Assembly: GCF_004293625.1 (NCBI RefSeq)
Contig: NZ_CP033040.1
Location: forward strand, 1,550,001 to 1,614,000
Source of the DNA: Thiomicrorhabdus indica
GTDB taxonomy: Bacteria > Pseudomonadota > Gammaproteobacteria > Thiomicrospirales > Thiomicrospiraceae
Reading direction: 5' to 3'
DNA: 64,000 nt
Positions 9,433-18,173 of the stretch are shown here, one piece after another; positions within the stretch are counted from its first letter, which is position 1; each line of letters opens with the position of its first letter. The notes under the pieces are model-generated. The model searched no databases, was not told where the DNA came from, and saw only the letters and a list, made by a program, of their open reading frames with translations. A program made the translations under genes and the position numbers.

Positions 9433-10566
9433 ATGAGTGAAACCATTGATTTAGCGCGAAAACTTTTGCAAATCGATTCTGTAACGCCTGAAGATAAAGG
9501 TTGCCAATCATTAATTACCGACTACTTGGAACCTCTCGGTTTCAAGAGCGAATCGATGCCATTTGAAGAAGTTACCAACCTATGGTCTCGAAAAGGAACT
9601 GAGTCTCCTGTTTTAGTTTTTGCAGGTCACACGGATGTTGTTCCTACGGGTCCTGTTGAGTCTTGGGAATATCCACCTTTTTCTGCCCATATTGATGGTG
9701 ACATGCTCTACTCGCGTGGTGCAGCCGACATGAAAAGCTCAATTGCATGCTTTATGGTCGCTGCCAAACAGTTTGTAACCGATTATCCAAAGCACCAAGG
9801 CTCAATCGGCTTTCTAATTACCAGTGATGAAGAAGGTCCTGCAATCAATGGAACCGTGAAAGTCATTGAAACACTTGAATCTCGAAACGAAAAATTCGAA
9901 TACTGCATTGTCGGTGAACCTTCGAGTTCAAACAAATTACTTGATTCCATTAAAAATGGGCGCCGAGGCTCACTTTCAGGAAAATTAACCATCAAAGGAA
10001 TTCAAGGACATATTGCCTACCCTGATTTAGCAGAAAACCCCATACATTCTTTTGCACCTGCCTTGGAACAATTGACAAATGTCACTTGGGATCACGGTAA
10101 TGAATATTTCCCACCGACTTCGTTTCAAATCTCAAATATCAATGGTGGCACAGGAGCAACTAATGTTATTCCAGGTGCGCTTGAAGTTTTATTTAATTTC
10201 CGCTTTTCCACTGAACACACACCAGAAAGTCTTCAAGAAAGTGTACATGCCATTCTTGACCATCATGAATTGGATTACGAACTTGAATGGAATTTATCCG
10301 GACTACCATTTATCACACCTGCAAACGGTGAGTTAATTGATGCCGTTGAGCAAGCCTCTGAAACCGTTTTAGGCTACAAACCTGAACTCTCCACAGGGGG
10401 CGGAACTTCTGATGGACGCTTTATTGCCACCACAGGGGCTCAAACGATCGAGGTTGGCCCTATTAATGCCACCATCCACAAGGTCAACGAATGTGTCAGC
10501 GTTTCTGATTTAGAAAAATTAACCCAGGTTTATTACCAAATTCTCGTTAATATTTTAACGAAGTAA
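9433..10566 (+). CDS. dapE: Succinyl-diaminopimelate desuccinylase
   Basis: Zinc M20 peptidase-family enzyme that releases succinate from N-succinyl-LL-diaminopimelate in lysine and peptidoglycan synthesis. The 377 residues match the family. Metal ligands and catalytic residues are visible: [11 protein letters not shown] (His and Asp), [10 protein letters not shown] (bridging Asp), [12 protein letters not shown] (catalytic Glu plus ligand Glu) and a C-terminal His in [13 protein letters not shown]. It is probably co-transcribed with the YffB-like gene. Confidence 0.97.
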   Translation: MSETIDLARKLLQIDSVTPEDKGCQSLITDYLEPLGFKSESMPFEEVTNLWSRKGTESPVLVFAGHTDVVPTGPVESWEYPPFSAHIDGDMLYSRGAADMKSSIACFMVAAKQFVTDYPKHQGSIGFLITSDEEGPAINGTVKVIETLESRNEKFEYCIVGEPSSSNKLLDSIKNGRRGSLSGKLTIKGIQGHIAYPDLAENPIHSFAPALEQLTNVTWDHGNEYFPPTSFQISNINGGTGATNVIPGALEVLFNFRFSTEHTPESLQESVHAILDHHELDYELEWNLSGLPFITPANGELIDAVEQASETVLGYKPELSTGGGTSDGRFIATTGAQTIEVGPINATIHKVNECVSVSDLEKLTQVYYQILVNILTK

Positions 10567-10623
10567 TTCAGCTTCTAGAGCTAACACAAGCTGATAGAAC
10601 AGAACAATTGAAAGGAAATAATT

Positions 10624-10884
10624 TTGACAGAAGAAGCTTTACCGGCCGGTATTCAATACTTATTAATAGGCCTTCAAATATTCGCCTTAATCATATTTTT
10701 GTATTTTATTTGGCCGTTAGTGAAGAGTGAAAATTGGAAAGAAAAGTTTATTGAAAATAAAACTGCGAGATCGATTTTGATAGTGTTCGTTCTAATTTTT
10801 GTATTTGTTTTTGGGTTAGGACAGTTGTTTGATTTTCTATTTCCGCTGGAAACCTTAGAAGGGATACAAAGCAACAACCCTTAA
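10624..10884 (+). CDS. Small two-helix membrane protein
   Basis: 86 residues with two hydrophobic helices (YLLIGLQIFALIIFLYFIWP at about 12-31, and SILIVFVLIFVFVFGLGQLF near 50-69) joined by a charged loop (KSENWKEKFIENKT). It begins with TTG after an AAAGGAAATAA ribosome binding site; no in-frame ATG lies near. The start region contains an exact ACCGGCCGGT at 10641, read as Leu-Pro-Ala-Gly. It follows dapE by 57 bp and may share its transcript. Function unknown. Confidence 0.75.
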   Translation: MTEEALPAGIQYLLIGLQIFALIIFLYFIWPLVKSENWKEKFIENKTARSILIVFVLIFVFVFGLGQLFDFLFPLETLEGIQSNNP

Positions 10885-10907
10885 ACTTGTTTGAACCCTA
10901 TTAGATC

Positions 10908-10940
10908 AACACGGCAGGATGTTTTAACACCTGCCCTGTT
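10908..10940. terminator. Hairpin between convergent genes
   Basis: Arms AACACGGCAGG and CCTGCCCTGTT pair with one mismatch around an 11-base loop. It lies in the 70-bp gap between the convergent small membrane gene and the CPXCG gene and probably terminates one or both. Confidence 0.65.
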
Positions 10941-10954
10941 GTCTATCTAGAAAT

Positions 10955-11158
10955 CTAATCGTTTTCCCTAACAACATCAATTGAAACAACTCCAGCTTCT
11001 GAAGTTACAACATGAAATTCAATCGGCTGACAACACACAAAACAATCTTCAGTGTAAGTTTGCTTATCAACAGATGGATCAATCACGACTTCAAACGTTT
11101 CCCAGCAATACGGACACTGAACTTCAACGGGCATTAATGACAAATCAAACGCAACCAT
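10955..11158 (-). CDS. CPXCG-type cysteine-rich protein
   Basis: 67 residues from the ATG at 11158 (an in-frame GTG at 11170 is an alternative). VEVQCPYCWETFEVVID holds the first CxxC and EDCFVCCQPIEFHV the second, so it should bind one zinc ion as a zinc-ribbon-like domain. The usual glycine of the CPXCG signature is replaced by tryptophan (CPYCW). The family is widespread in gammaproteobacteria with no established role. It begins a minus-strand cluster of envelope genes. Confidence 0.85.
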   Translation of the reverse strand: MVAFDLSLMPVEVQCPYCWETFEVVIDPSVDKQTYTEDCFVCCQPIEFHVVTSEAGVVSIDVVREND

Positions 11159-11198
11159 TTCTTTAAACACCTATCAAAAACAATCGATAAATCAAATC

Positions 11199-11525
11199 TT
11201 ATCGTTCTGCACACTGATAGAGCCAAAAACGCATTTCACCGTCTTTCAAATTACTTGCCGGAACAATGGTATCTCCTCCGAGCTTAACCGCTTCATTTTT
11301 AGCAAGCATCACCAAATTCTCTACCACGGTCTCTTTATCACGTTCAATAAACCCGACCTTATCCAAAACACTGGTTTTAATTTCACCAAGTTTTTCACAC
11401 GACTGAATATCTCCAATCGTCATTAAGCGTACAGTATTAGACTCAGGAGCCGCTTTAATCCAAGTGCAACCACTTGAAATCATTCCAACTATAAACACGA
11501 TTAAAAAAGGAAAACTCTTGCGCAC
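11199..11525 (-). CDS. DUF4156-like outer-membrane lipoprotein
   Basis: 108-residue predicted lipoprotein. A hydrophobic signal (RKSFPFLIVFIVGMISSGC) ends in a lipobox with the modified Cys near residue 20. The mature part has VRLMTIGDIQSCEKLGEIKTSV and GGDTIVPASNLKDGEMRFWLYQC; the two remaining cysteines could form a disulfide. The layout resembles the DUF4156/RcsF-like lipoproteins, in which a cysteine pair also occurs. GTG at 11525 is preferred because GGAG lies 6 bases upstream; TTG at 11537 is possible. It follows the next gene upstream with almost no gap. Confidence 0.75.
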   Translation of the reverse strand: MRKSFPFLIVFIVGMISSGCTWIKAAPESNTVRLMTIGDIQSCEKLGEIKTSVLDKVGFIERDKETVVENLVMLAKNEAVKLGGDTIVPASNLKDGEMRFWLYQCAER

Positions 11526-11538
11526 ACCTCTCTCCAAA

Positions 11539-12399
11539 TTACTCTCTTTTACTTTTTACAACAAGATAATGATAAATCGATAAGGACACGATAATTAATG
11601 CCACACCAATAATCAAATACAGAGCATTTAAAAGTTGAGTCGTATCACTTAAAGCAATTTTAAACACGACCATTAATGCTTCAATCGATAAAGCAATAAT
11701 AATCGCTGTTAAAAATTTACTAAGCAGTTTTGCGTCATCTTTTTTATCAGAATAGGCTTTAAAAAATACTTCTCTTTCCATGAGAGTTTTTGATAAATCA
11801 AAAATTGCCAACCCTAATGTTAAAGCGATAATAGGCTTAAAGACGCTATCAATCGAATAGCCCTGCTCTCCAAAAAAGTGAACCGTGTAATCATAGAACG
11901 CATAGCCAATCGACATCAAAGCAAAAAACATCAATGAAGCGCCTATAAGGAAATAAAAGCCTTTCGTGGTTTTATTAAATAACTCATGCCGCTCAATAAA
12001 GCCAAAACGTGACAATAGACGAATTAAATTAAAATCAAAAAATACAAAATGCCCTTCAACCTGAGCGATCAAGGTAATACAAGCCTCCCCTGTCGCAGAA
12101 CTAATATATGGATCACTTATCGAAATATTGGAATCTTTCTCATGAACTTTTTCGACCAAATAACGACGATTTTTGCCAATCGCTTCTTTTAATGTTCGAT
12201 CACGAAATTGATTCACGGAAACTTGTTGATAATTTTCATCCGTGACGTAGATTAGCTCTAAACTTGGAAGAATTTTGTAGAACGCTCGTAAATCTTCAAT
12301 TTTAGGATGGAGGTATTGACCATTGATAAGAATGGTTTCAACCATAAACTTTTCAATGTCTTGATGATGCTGCTGATAAAGTTGAATATTTTCCTGCAT
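11539..12399 (-). CDS. Membrane protein with extracytoplasmic-sensor-like N-terminal region
   Basis: 286 residues. The first 150 resemble a PDC/Cache-type sensor (LELIYVTDENYQQVSVNQFRDR, then ISDPYISSATGEACITLIAQVEG), the pattern that in PDC sensors forms the ligand pocket. Four hydrophobic helices follow (near 163-185, 198-218, 237-258 and 262-280) with a charged cytoplasmic loop between the second and third. Unlike typical Cache receptors there is no N-terminal membrane helix and no kinase or GGDEF output. The start has a strong AGGAGG site. Its role is unknown; sensing without a catalytic output domain is an inference. Confidence 0.75.
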   Translation of the reverse strand: MQENIQLYQQHHQDIEKFMVETILINGQYLHPKIEDLRAFYKILPSLELIYVTDENYQQVSVNQFRDRTLKEAIGKNRRYLVEKVHEKDSNISISDPYISSATGEACITLIAQVEGHFVFFDFNLIRLLSRFGFIERHELFNKTTKGFYFLIGASLMFFALMSIGYAFYDYTVHFFGEQGYSIDSVFKPIIALTLGLAIFDLSKTLMEREVFFKAYSDKKDDAKLLSKFLTAIIIALSIEALMVVFKIALSDTTQLLNALYLIIGVALIIVSLSIYHYLVVKSKRE

Positions 12400-12506
12400 A
12401 ACTGCCTCCTAAATTTTCGAAGGATAAAGCAAGTTTTCAACCTTATTAAAATTTAACAACAAGTTCATTCAGTTAGTAATTTAAGAAAGTTTTCATGTCA
12501 TTTTTA

Positions 12507-12551
12507 AAGCTCTAAAAACAATTACTTTGGTGCAAGCAAATGCTAGAGCTT
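12507..12551 (-). terminator. Weak terminator-like hairpin after the hybrid kinase
   Basis: AAGCTCTA and TAGAGCTT pair around a 29-base loop; on the minus strand TTTAAAAA follows. Lies in the 165-bp gap between the hybrid kinase and the membrane sensor-like gene. Confidence 0.4.
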
Positions 12552-12563
12552 AAGAAAGGAAAA

Positions 12564-14504
12564 TTAAAGATAGCTGTCTAAAATTCTATGTAATTCCGAT
12601 AGGTTTAACGGCTTATTCAAATAATCATCCATGCCAACAGCTAAAAACCTTTCTCTATCGTCTTTCATAGCATTTGCCGTTAATGCAACAATCGGTAAAC
12701 GTCGTGATTTAGTTTGCGCCTCCATTTCTCGGATTTTTTGAGTCGCCTCGGAACCACTCATATTTGGCATATTCTCATCCATTAATACCAAATCATAGGT
12801 TTGTCTGTTGACAGCTTTAATCGCTTGCAAGCCATCTTCCGCTAAATCAAAGTCAATTCCCTGTTTTTTTAGAATGGCACTCATTAACAACTGATTAGTT
12901 TTATTATCTTCTACCAACAGTAATTTCCCATGTCTTTGTTGACTTTTTTGAACAGAATCAATGGATTTCTGCTTAGAAACAGTTTTACCAATACTTGCAG
13001 GAATTCGAAATTTAAATTGACTGCCGGCTCCTAGTTCACTCTCTACAGAAAGTTCTCCATCAAGCAATTCGACCAACATTCTGGAGATGGTTAGCCCCAG
13101 ACCTGTCCCACCAAATTTCCGCGTTGTATCGTTTTCAGCTTGTGCAAACGGTTGAAATATCTTTTTTTTCTGTTCAGGAGTGATTCCAATCCCTTCATCT
13201 TTGACGGAAAAAACCAATTGTTTTTTTTCGTGCTCATAATCAATATCTAGATAAATAGAATGGTGTGATTGTGTAAATTTAACCGCATTTGATAATAGAT
13301 TCGTTAATACTTGCTTGATTCTTAGAGGATCAGAATGCAAAGAGTCAGGAATGTCTTTTGCAATAGTCACATTGAGTTTAAGCTTCTTTTCAAGGCAACG
13401 TGCACGAAACAAATCTGCCACTGAGTTAAACGCAGTATGAGGATTAAAATCAATTTTATCGATTTCTAATTTATTACTTTCAATTTTACTGAAATCCAAA
13501 ATATCGTTAATAATCCCTACAAGACTATGACTCGACTCTTCTATCGTTGTCAGATATTTAATTTTTTCTGGATTAGTCTCTTCTTGCTTCAGCAAGCCTA
13601 AGAACCCGGTAATAGCATTTAACGGCGTTCGGATTTCGTGAGACATATTGGCCAAAAATACACTTTTACTTTTTGTCGCCTCAAGTGCCTGATTTTTCTT
13701 ATCATTTAAATCAACGGCCATTTCTGTGATATGGCGACTAATCACGCGCACCGCAAGTATTGTTAGAATAAACAAAAACAGGGTCGCCGAATAACTTCCC
13801 CATTCAAAATAACGTTTTTGCGTTAGGACTTGTTCGGTTAATGCTTGTTGATTTTGACGTTGCTCAAATTGAACACGATTCGTTTCTTCTAACAAGCGAA
13901 TGAATAACGGTAAGGTATTTTTAATTATGGATTGAACCTTAGACATGTGATCAGCTAAGATCGGACTTTTTTGTTGGTACAAATCGTCTGCAACTGCCAT
14001 CTGACGATCCAATTCACGGAATTTTTCCTCAACGGTTTTAAGCTTTGGTAAAAGTCCGATTTTCAGCACATCAAATGTCTGAGTTTGAATTGGTTCATAA
14101 TGCCAAGTTTTGGTGACATTATCATGCTCTGGCAAATTTAGAATTAATGTTTGCTGAAAGTCGCCACCCTTTTCAAAGACATCTAATAGCTGATAAATTT
14201 TTGCGACGTGCTCAAATGCTTCATCTTGTGAAAGTTTTCTAGCCAAGGGATTAATTTGAGTGGTGATCCGATAATAAATACGTTCAAGCTGGCTAATATG
14301 ATTGATGACTTCACTGCCTAAAACTCGCTTTGCTTGGACATTTTCAAGTTGTTTATCTAAATTTTCTTGGTAATACGAGTTCAAATAATTAATCAGTGCT
14401 AAAGAGCCAAACCCCATAGCAAAAACAATATAGACCAGTCGTAGTTGTTTTGAAATCGACGGATAATCCAATGTCTTGCGATGTTTTGTAAGAGAATGAG
14501 ACAT
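12564..14504 (-). CDS. Hybrid sensor histidine kinase with receiver domain
   Basis: 646 residues from the ATG at 14504 (AAGGTG ribosome site; a GTG three codons earlier is possible). A membrane helix near 25-45, then about 190 residues of helical periplasmic domain, and a second helix near 240-260. Then HisKA ([18 protein letters not shown]), HATPase (N box [12 protein letters not shown]1 DEGIGI, G2 [10 protein letters not shown]) and a C-terminal receiver with phospho-acceptor Asp in LVLMDENMP. No separate response regulator or phosphotransfer gene is adjacent. The all-helical periplasmic domain and the neighbouring binding lipoprotein resemble TorT/TorS-type sensing pairs. Confidence 0.9.
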   Translation of the reverse strand: MSHSLTKHRKTLDYPSISKQLRLVYIVFAMGFGSLALINYLNSYYQENLDKQLENVQAKRVLGSEVINHISQLERIYYRITTQINPLARKLSQDEAFEHVAKIYQLLDVFEKGGDFQQTLILNLPEHDNVTKTWHYEPIQTQTFDVLKIGLLPKLKTVEEKFRELDRQMAVADDLYQQKSPILADHMSKVQSIIKNTLPLFIRLLEETNRVQFEQRQNQQALTEQVLTQKRYFEWGSYSATLFLFILTILAVRVISRHITEMAVDLNDKKNQALEATKSKSVFLANMSHEIRTPLNAITGFLGLLKQEETNPEKIKYLTTIEESSHSLVGIINDILDFSKIESNKLEIDKIDFNPHTAFNSVADLFRARCLEKKLKLNVTIAKDIPDSLHSDPLRIKQVLTNLLSNAVKFTQSHHSIYLDIDYEHEKKQLVFSVKDEGIGITPEQKKKIFQPFAQAENDTTRKFGGTGLGLTISRMLVELLDGELSVESELGAGSQFKFRIPASIGKTVSKQKSIDSVQKSQQRHGKLLLVEDNKTNQLLMSAILKKQGIDFDLAEDGLQAIKAVNRQTYDLVLMDENMPNMSGSEATQKIREMEAQTKSRRLPIVALTANAMKDDRERFLAVGMDDYLNKPLNLSELHRILDSYL

Positions 14505-14542
14505 CTTTAACACCTTAAATTTTAAACCAAAGTTTAAACGTT

Positions 14543-14552
14543 ACCGGCCGGT
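14543..14552. repeat. ACCGGCCGGT palindrome between kinase and binding protein
   Basis: Exact copy (12-base form TACCGGCCGGTA) in the 52-bp gap between the binding lipoprotein stop and the hybrid kinase start, close to the kinase leader. Confidence 0.6.
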
Positions 14553-14556
14553 AAAA

Positions 14557-15345
14557 TTATTGCTTTAACTTATCGTATTCTTCCTGAGTCAAAAAGCCAT
14601 AACGCTTAAAAACATCTTGACCATGCGGGCTAGCCGCATACTCGATAAACTTTTTAGCCAGCTCTGGATTTGATGAATATTTAAGTAAACTAATTTCTAG
14701 CGCTCTTGGCTGAGAGATTGATTCAGGCAATAACAGAGTATCGATAAAATCTTGATTTTTATCCCATGTTCCAACGGCATACCAGTTTAGAGTTGCGTCC
14801 GCTTCTTTATTTTTCATAGCTTGAACAAGACGGCGCGAATCTGTCGTTAAATACACGGCATGAGCGTAAGCTTTTTCATAAAGGCCTGACATTTCAAGCA
14901 CTTTTTGGCTCGCTTTGCCGATACTGCCTGTCTGAGGGTTGGCCAGCACCGTATTAACCCCCGGAGAGACAAATGCTTCTAAATCGGCCGTTAAGTTTTT
15001 GGGATTACCTTTTTGTACCATCATGGCAACACGATTGTATCCGACGAACTTATAATCAAGCAGAATACCATCCTTAAGATTATCCGAACGATATTGTGGC
15101 GAACCCGGTAAATACAAGTCTCCTTCGCCGCTCAACTTGATTGAGTCATAAAGATCTTGAGAACCACCTTGGGTTAAAGTGACATTGACAGGGTGGGCTA
15201 ATTCAAACTCTCTGGCAAGTTCTTGCATAGGCGGAATCATGGTAATGCCGCAATAAATCAATAAATTTGACTTCACTTCCGGTTCTGGAGATTTCGAGCA
15301 ACCGATGACAGATAAGAAGACGAGAGATAAAGCAAAGAGCCTCAT
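14557..15345 (-). CDS. ModA-like periplasmic binding lipoprotein
   Basis: 262 residues from the ATG at 15345 (GGAG site). The signal MRLFALSLVFLSVIGCS carries a lipobox with Cys16, so the mature protein is membrane-anchored. The rest is a type II periplasmic binding fold of the molybdate/oxyanion class: LLIYCGITMIPPMQELAREF at the start, QGGSQDLYDSIKLSGEGDLYLPG, LANPQTGSIGKASQKVLE and a C-terminal FIEYAASPHGQDVFKRYGF. No permease or ATPase is nearby; instead the hybrid kinase follows 52 bp downstream. That favours a ligand-presenting sensor partner over a transporter subunit. Ligand unknown; an oxyanion is plausible from the family. Confidence 0.88.
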   Translation of the reverse strand: MRLFALSLVFLSVIGCSKSPEPEVKSNLLIYCGITMIPPMQELAREFELAHPVNVTLTQGGSQDLYDSIKLSGEGDLYLPGSPQYRSDNLKDGILLDYKFVGYNRVAMMVQKGNPKNLTADLEAFVSPGVNTVLANPQTGSIGKASQKVLEMSGLYEKAYAHAVYLTTDSRRLVQAMKNKEADATLNWYAVGTWDKNQDFIDTLLLPESISQPRALEISLLKYSSNPELAKKFIEYAASPHGQDVFKRYGFLTQEEYDKLKQ

Positions 15346-15496
15346 AGTGACACACTCCAATAGTTTACTAACCATTAAATCATTATGCCTGAGTCAATCT
15401 TTGAATTTTTAAGAACTTGTCCAAGTTTGATAAAACTTCACGAAATAACTGGCGACTAAATGATTTCTATCAGCTTTACAAAAAACTCATTCAAAC

Positions 15497-17482
15497 TTAA
15501 TCAACCTGGAGCTGAAATCTTGGTATATGGGCCTCAATACTCACTGCTATTGCCAAAACCACTTCCTCTTCATTCTTGTCGAGTTGTTGATCACCTTCAA
15601 CCATTGAAACAAGTGCAGAAATAAATTGATCTTTTAAACGATCATTGAGCCGACGAATTTTTTTTAATGCTGACTGAATCATCAAATCATTAACCGTTTC
15701 ATCAAGCCTAAAGGTCTGCTGAGAAATGCCTAACTGTAGACAAACCTTATCGTAAAAATCTTGACGTTGTTCCGACCCGACAAACTGGGCAATCATAAAC
15801 TCTAAAACTAAACGAAGCTCCAAATCTACAGGTTTAAAAGTATTAAAAATCGAGTCATCAGAACGTTTTTTTTCTACTAGATGGAATTCTAAAATTTCTA
15901 TTAAAGCTGTTTCATAAACACTGACTTCTTTATCTAACCTAACGACCTGCTCCAAGACTTCTAAAAATAGGGCTTTTTGTTCAGCAGAGAGTTGTTTAAG
16001 GGTAGGCATTGTCACCTCAATCAAACTTAATGCATTGACTTTAGGTAATTTACTTAACAAAGTTTCAATGTTAATTAAGTTACTTTCAATGCCTGGAAAC
16101 TGTGCTTCGTGCCAATCAATGGTTTGGAGCCTTGCAACAAACTCAGTTGACTGCTGCTGTTTTTGTAGAATTAAAACGACGACAAGTGCCACTGAATCTA
16201 ACGGTTCTTGTAAAATTTGAATAAGTTTCCGGTAATTGGTTTCCGATACTGTATCTGTAGCAGAACGCTTTACTTGAAAGGACTGAAGCCACTGAGCGCC
16301 AAACGCTCCAGCAAGCAAACCCAATTGTCCCCATGCAAATTCTGGATTTGCTCCTAAAACGGGATTAAAAGATTCCTTACCGGCCGGCATAGTTTTACCT
16401 TCAACGGTCTTATCACTGACTCGGGGTTCTTTTAAATCAAAACCTTTTAATGTACTTCCATCCCATTTAGGGTCAATTTTTAAAATACGCTCCTTCAGAG
16501 AAGGATGAGTGGCAAACCAATCTAATTTAGACAAGACACCTTGAGCAAAAAACAGATGAGCGTAAATTTCAGAGTTTTGAGATTTGAGATGAGATCCTCT
16601 TTGCTCAGCAGATTGCCGATGAACCACAGGATGTGCGAGAACCTTTAAAGCACCGGCGATACCTTCTGGATTTCGGGTAAATTGCACAGCACTGGCATCA
16701 GCTAAAAATTCACGCTGCCGACTGATTGCCGCTTGCAAAATTTTGGCAAAAAATTCAGCAATCCAACCGATCATCCGCAACAAAATTCCAACCAATACAA
16801 TCAGACCACCTCCTTTTTTGGAACCACGTCGAACTCTATTTGTTCTTCTTGTTGCGGTAAAAAAACGTCCTAAAACGCCTACAAATTCAATCCCTTGAAG
16901 CAACATTATCAAACGAAGATTTAAACGCATATCACCATTTAAAATATGGCTGAATTCATGAGCAATCACCCCTTGCAACTGATCTCGGTCTAGGCGTTCC
17001 AACGTTCCTCGAGTAATTGCGATAATTGCATCGGAAGAGTCAAATCCGGCTGCAAAGGCATTGATATTCGTTTCCTCTTTCAACAAATACAATGGAGGGG
17101 CCGGCAAATTTGCAGCTATCGCCATTTCTTGAACAATATTCAAGGCACGACGTTCGAATCGATTTTGTGTGTTACTTGAGACCAAGGTTCCGCCTAAAAT
17201 TTCTGCGACGGCTGAACCACCACTGGAAAGTTCTCGACTTTTTAAATAAGAGCTAACGAAAGCGCCTATAAATACAAATCCCGAAACGGCAATGAAGACT
17301 GGCCAATTATCAAAATGATAAATGGAAACCATACCATTCGCCTGTTCATGTATAAACAGCGGCACAAGCAGCATTAAAACAAAAGTACTCAGCACAGAAA
17401 CAACAGTGAGAATCACCAGGTACCAAAAAACTAACCATCGTGTTAATTTTTTTGCTTTTTCCTGCTCTTCGAAAAAATTCAT
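15497..17482 (-). CDS. M48 (HtpX-like) membrane metalloprotease with long C-terminal extension
   Basis: 661 residues, more than twice E. coli HtpX (about 290). Two N-terminal membrane helices (about 18-40 and 58-80) are followed by the zinc motif VIAHEFSHILNGD near residue 174 and the third ligand in EFLADASAVQF near 260. Another hydrophobic stretch (GLIVLVGILLRMIGWIAEF) lies between. From residue 380 onward there is a helical region of unknown type, ending in an acidic, possibly cofactor-like domain (QFISALVSMVEGDQQLDKNEEEV). It lies directly after lemA, a pairing seen in many bacteria. A CCGGCCGG core sits at 16380. A role in membrane protein quality control is inferred. Confidence 0.88.
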   Translation of the reverse strand: MNFFEEQEKAKKLTRWLVFWYLVILTVVSVLSTFVLMLLVPLFIHEQANGMVSIYHFDNWPVFIAVSGFVFIGAFVSSYLKSRELSSGGSAVAEILGGTLVSSNTQNRFERRALNIVQEMAIAANLPAPPLYLLKEETNINAFAAGFDSSDAIIAITRGTLERLDRDQLQGVIAHEFSHILNGDMRLNLRLIMLLQGIEFVGVLGRFFTATRRTNRVRRGSKKGGGLIVLVGILLRMIGWIAEFFAKILQAAISRQREFLADASAVQFTRNPEGIAGALKVLAHPVVHRQSAEQRGSHLKSQNSEIYAHLFFAQGVLSKLDWFATHPSLKERILKIDPKWDGSTLKGFDLKEPRVSDKTVEGKTMPAGKESFNPVLGANPEFAWGQLGLLAGAFGAQWLQSFQVKRSATDTVSETNYRKLIQILQEPLDSVALVVVLILQKQQQSTEFVARLQTIDWHEAQFPGIESNLINIETLLSKLPKVNALSLIEVTMPTLKQLSAEQKALFLEVLEQVVRLDKEVSVYETALIEILEFHLVEKKRSDDSIFNTFKPVDLELRLVLEFMIAQFVGSEQRQDFYDKVCLQLGISQQTFRLDETVNDLMIQSALKKIRRLNDRLKDQFISALVSMVEGDQQLDKNEEEVVLAIAVSIEAHIPRFQLQVD

Positions 17483-17512
17483 TTAAACAAACCGAAAACA
17501 AATCAAGGAAAA

Positions 17513-18106
17513 CTAAAAACTCACTTTAGGAGCTTGTTGAATCTTGGCTTTGTCTTCAAATTCAAGAAGTGCTGCATCCATTGGGTGACCAAAAGGCGCG
17601 GCAAACAAAATGGGAGGGAAGCTTTGACGGTAAGTATTGTAAAACATCACCGCATCGTTAAACGCTTGACGTGCAAAAGCAATGCGGTTTTCAGTAGAAG
17701 CCAATTCTTCGTTGAGCTGCATTAATGTTTGATTCGCTTTTAAATCCGGATAGGCCTCAACAACAACATTAAAGCCACTCATTGCATTTTGTAAACGAGC
17801 TTCAGCCTTTTGCAGCTGTTGCATAATTTTTGGTTCGCCGGGAGAACTTGCCGCTTCTTGCAGTGCAGAGTGCGCCATATTTCTTGCTTCAATGACTTCT
17901 TGCAAGGTTTCACGCTCATGACTCATAGCCTGTTTGGAGACATCAATTAGATTTGGAATCAGGTCATAGCGTCGTTTAAGTTGTACATCGATTTGCGCAA
18001 ATGCATTTTGAAATCGATTTTTAAGTTTTACCAATTGGTTATAAATCGAGATGACATAAAGAATAATTATCACCACTGCAACTAAAAAAATAACGAAACC
18101 TGTCAT
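17513..18106 (-). CDS. lemA: LemA family protein
   Basis: 197 residues from ATG 18106. One N-terminal membrane helix (FVIFLVAVVIIILYVISIYNQLV, shortened here) leads into a long helical bundle: QLKRRYDLIPNLIDVSKQ is the LemA signature, followed by ALQEAASSPGEP and SGFNVVVEAYPDLKANQ. LemA proteins have most of the chain outside the cytoplasm, anchored by this helix. The gene precedes the M48 protease by 30 bp, the common LemA-HtpX arrangement, so a joint function at the membrane is likely. Confidence 0.93.
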   Translation of the reverse strand: MTGFVIFLVAVVIIILYVISIYNQLVKLKNRFQNAFAQIDVQLKRRYDLIPNLIDVSKQAMSHERETLQEVIEARNMAHSALQEAASSPGEPKIMQQLQKAEARLQNAMSGFNVVVEAYPDLKANQTLMQLNEELASTENRIAFARQAFNDAVMFYNTYRQSFPPILFAAPFGHPMDAALLEFEDKAKIQQAPKVSF

Positions 18107-18173
18107 GCCAATACTCACTCTCAACTTAGAATTAAAATAAGGTTTAACCTTCGTACAGCCTCAGAAAAATTGT

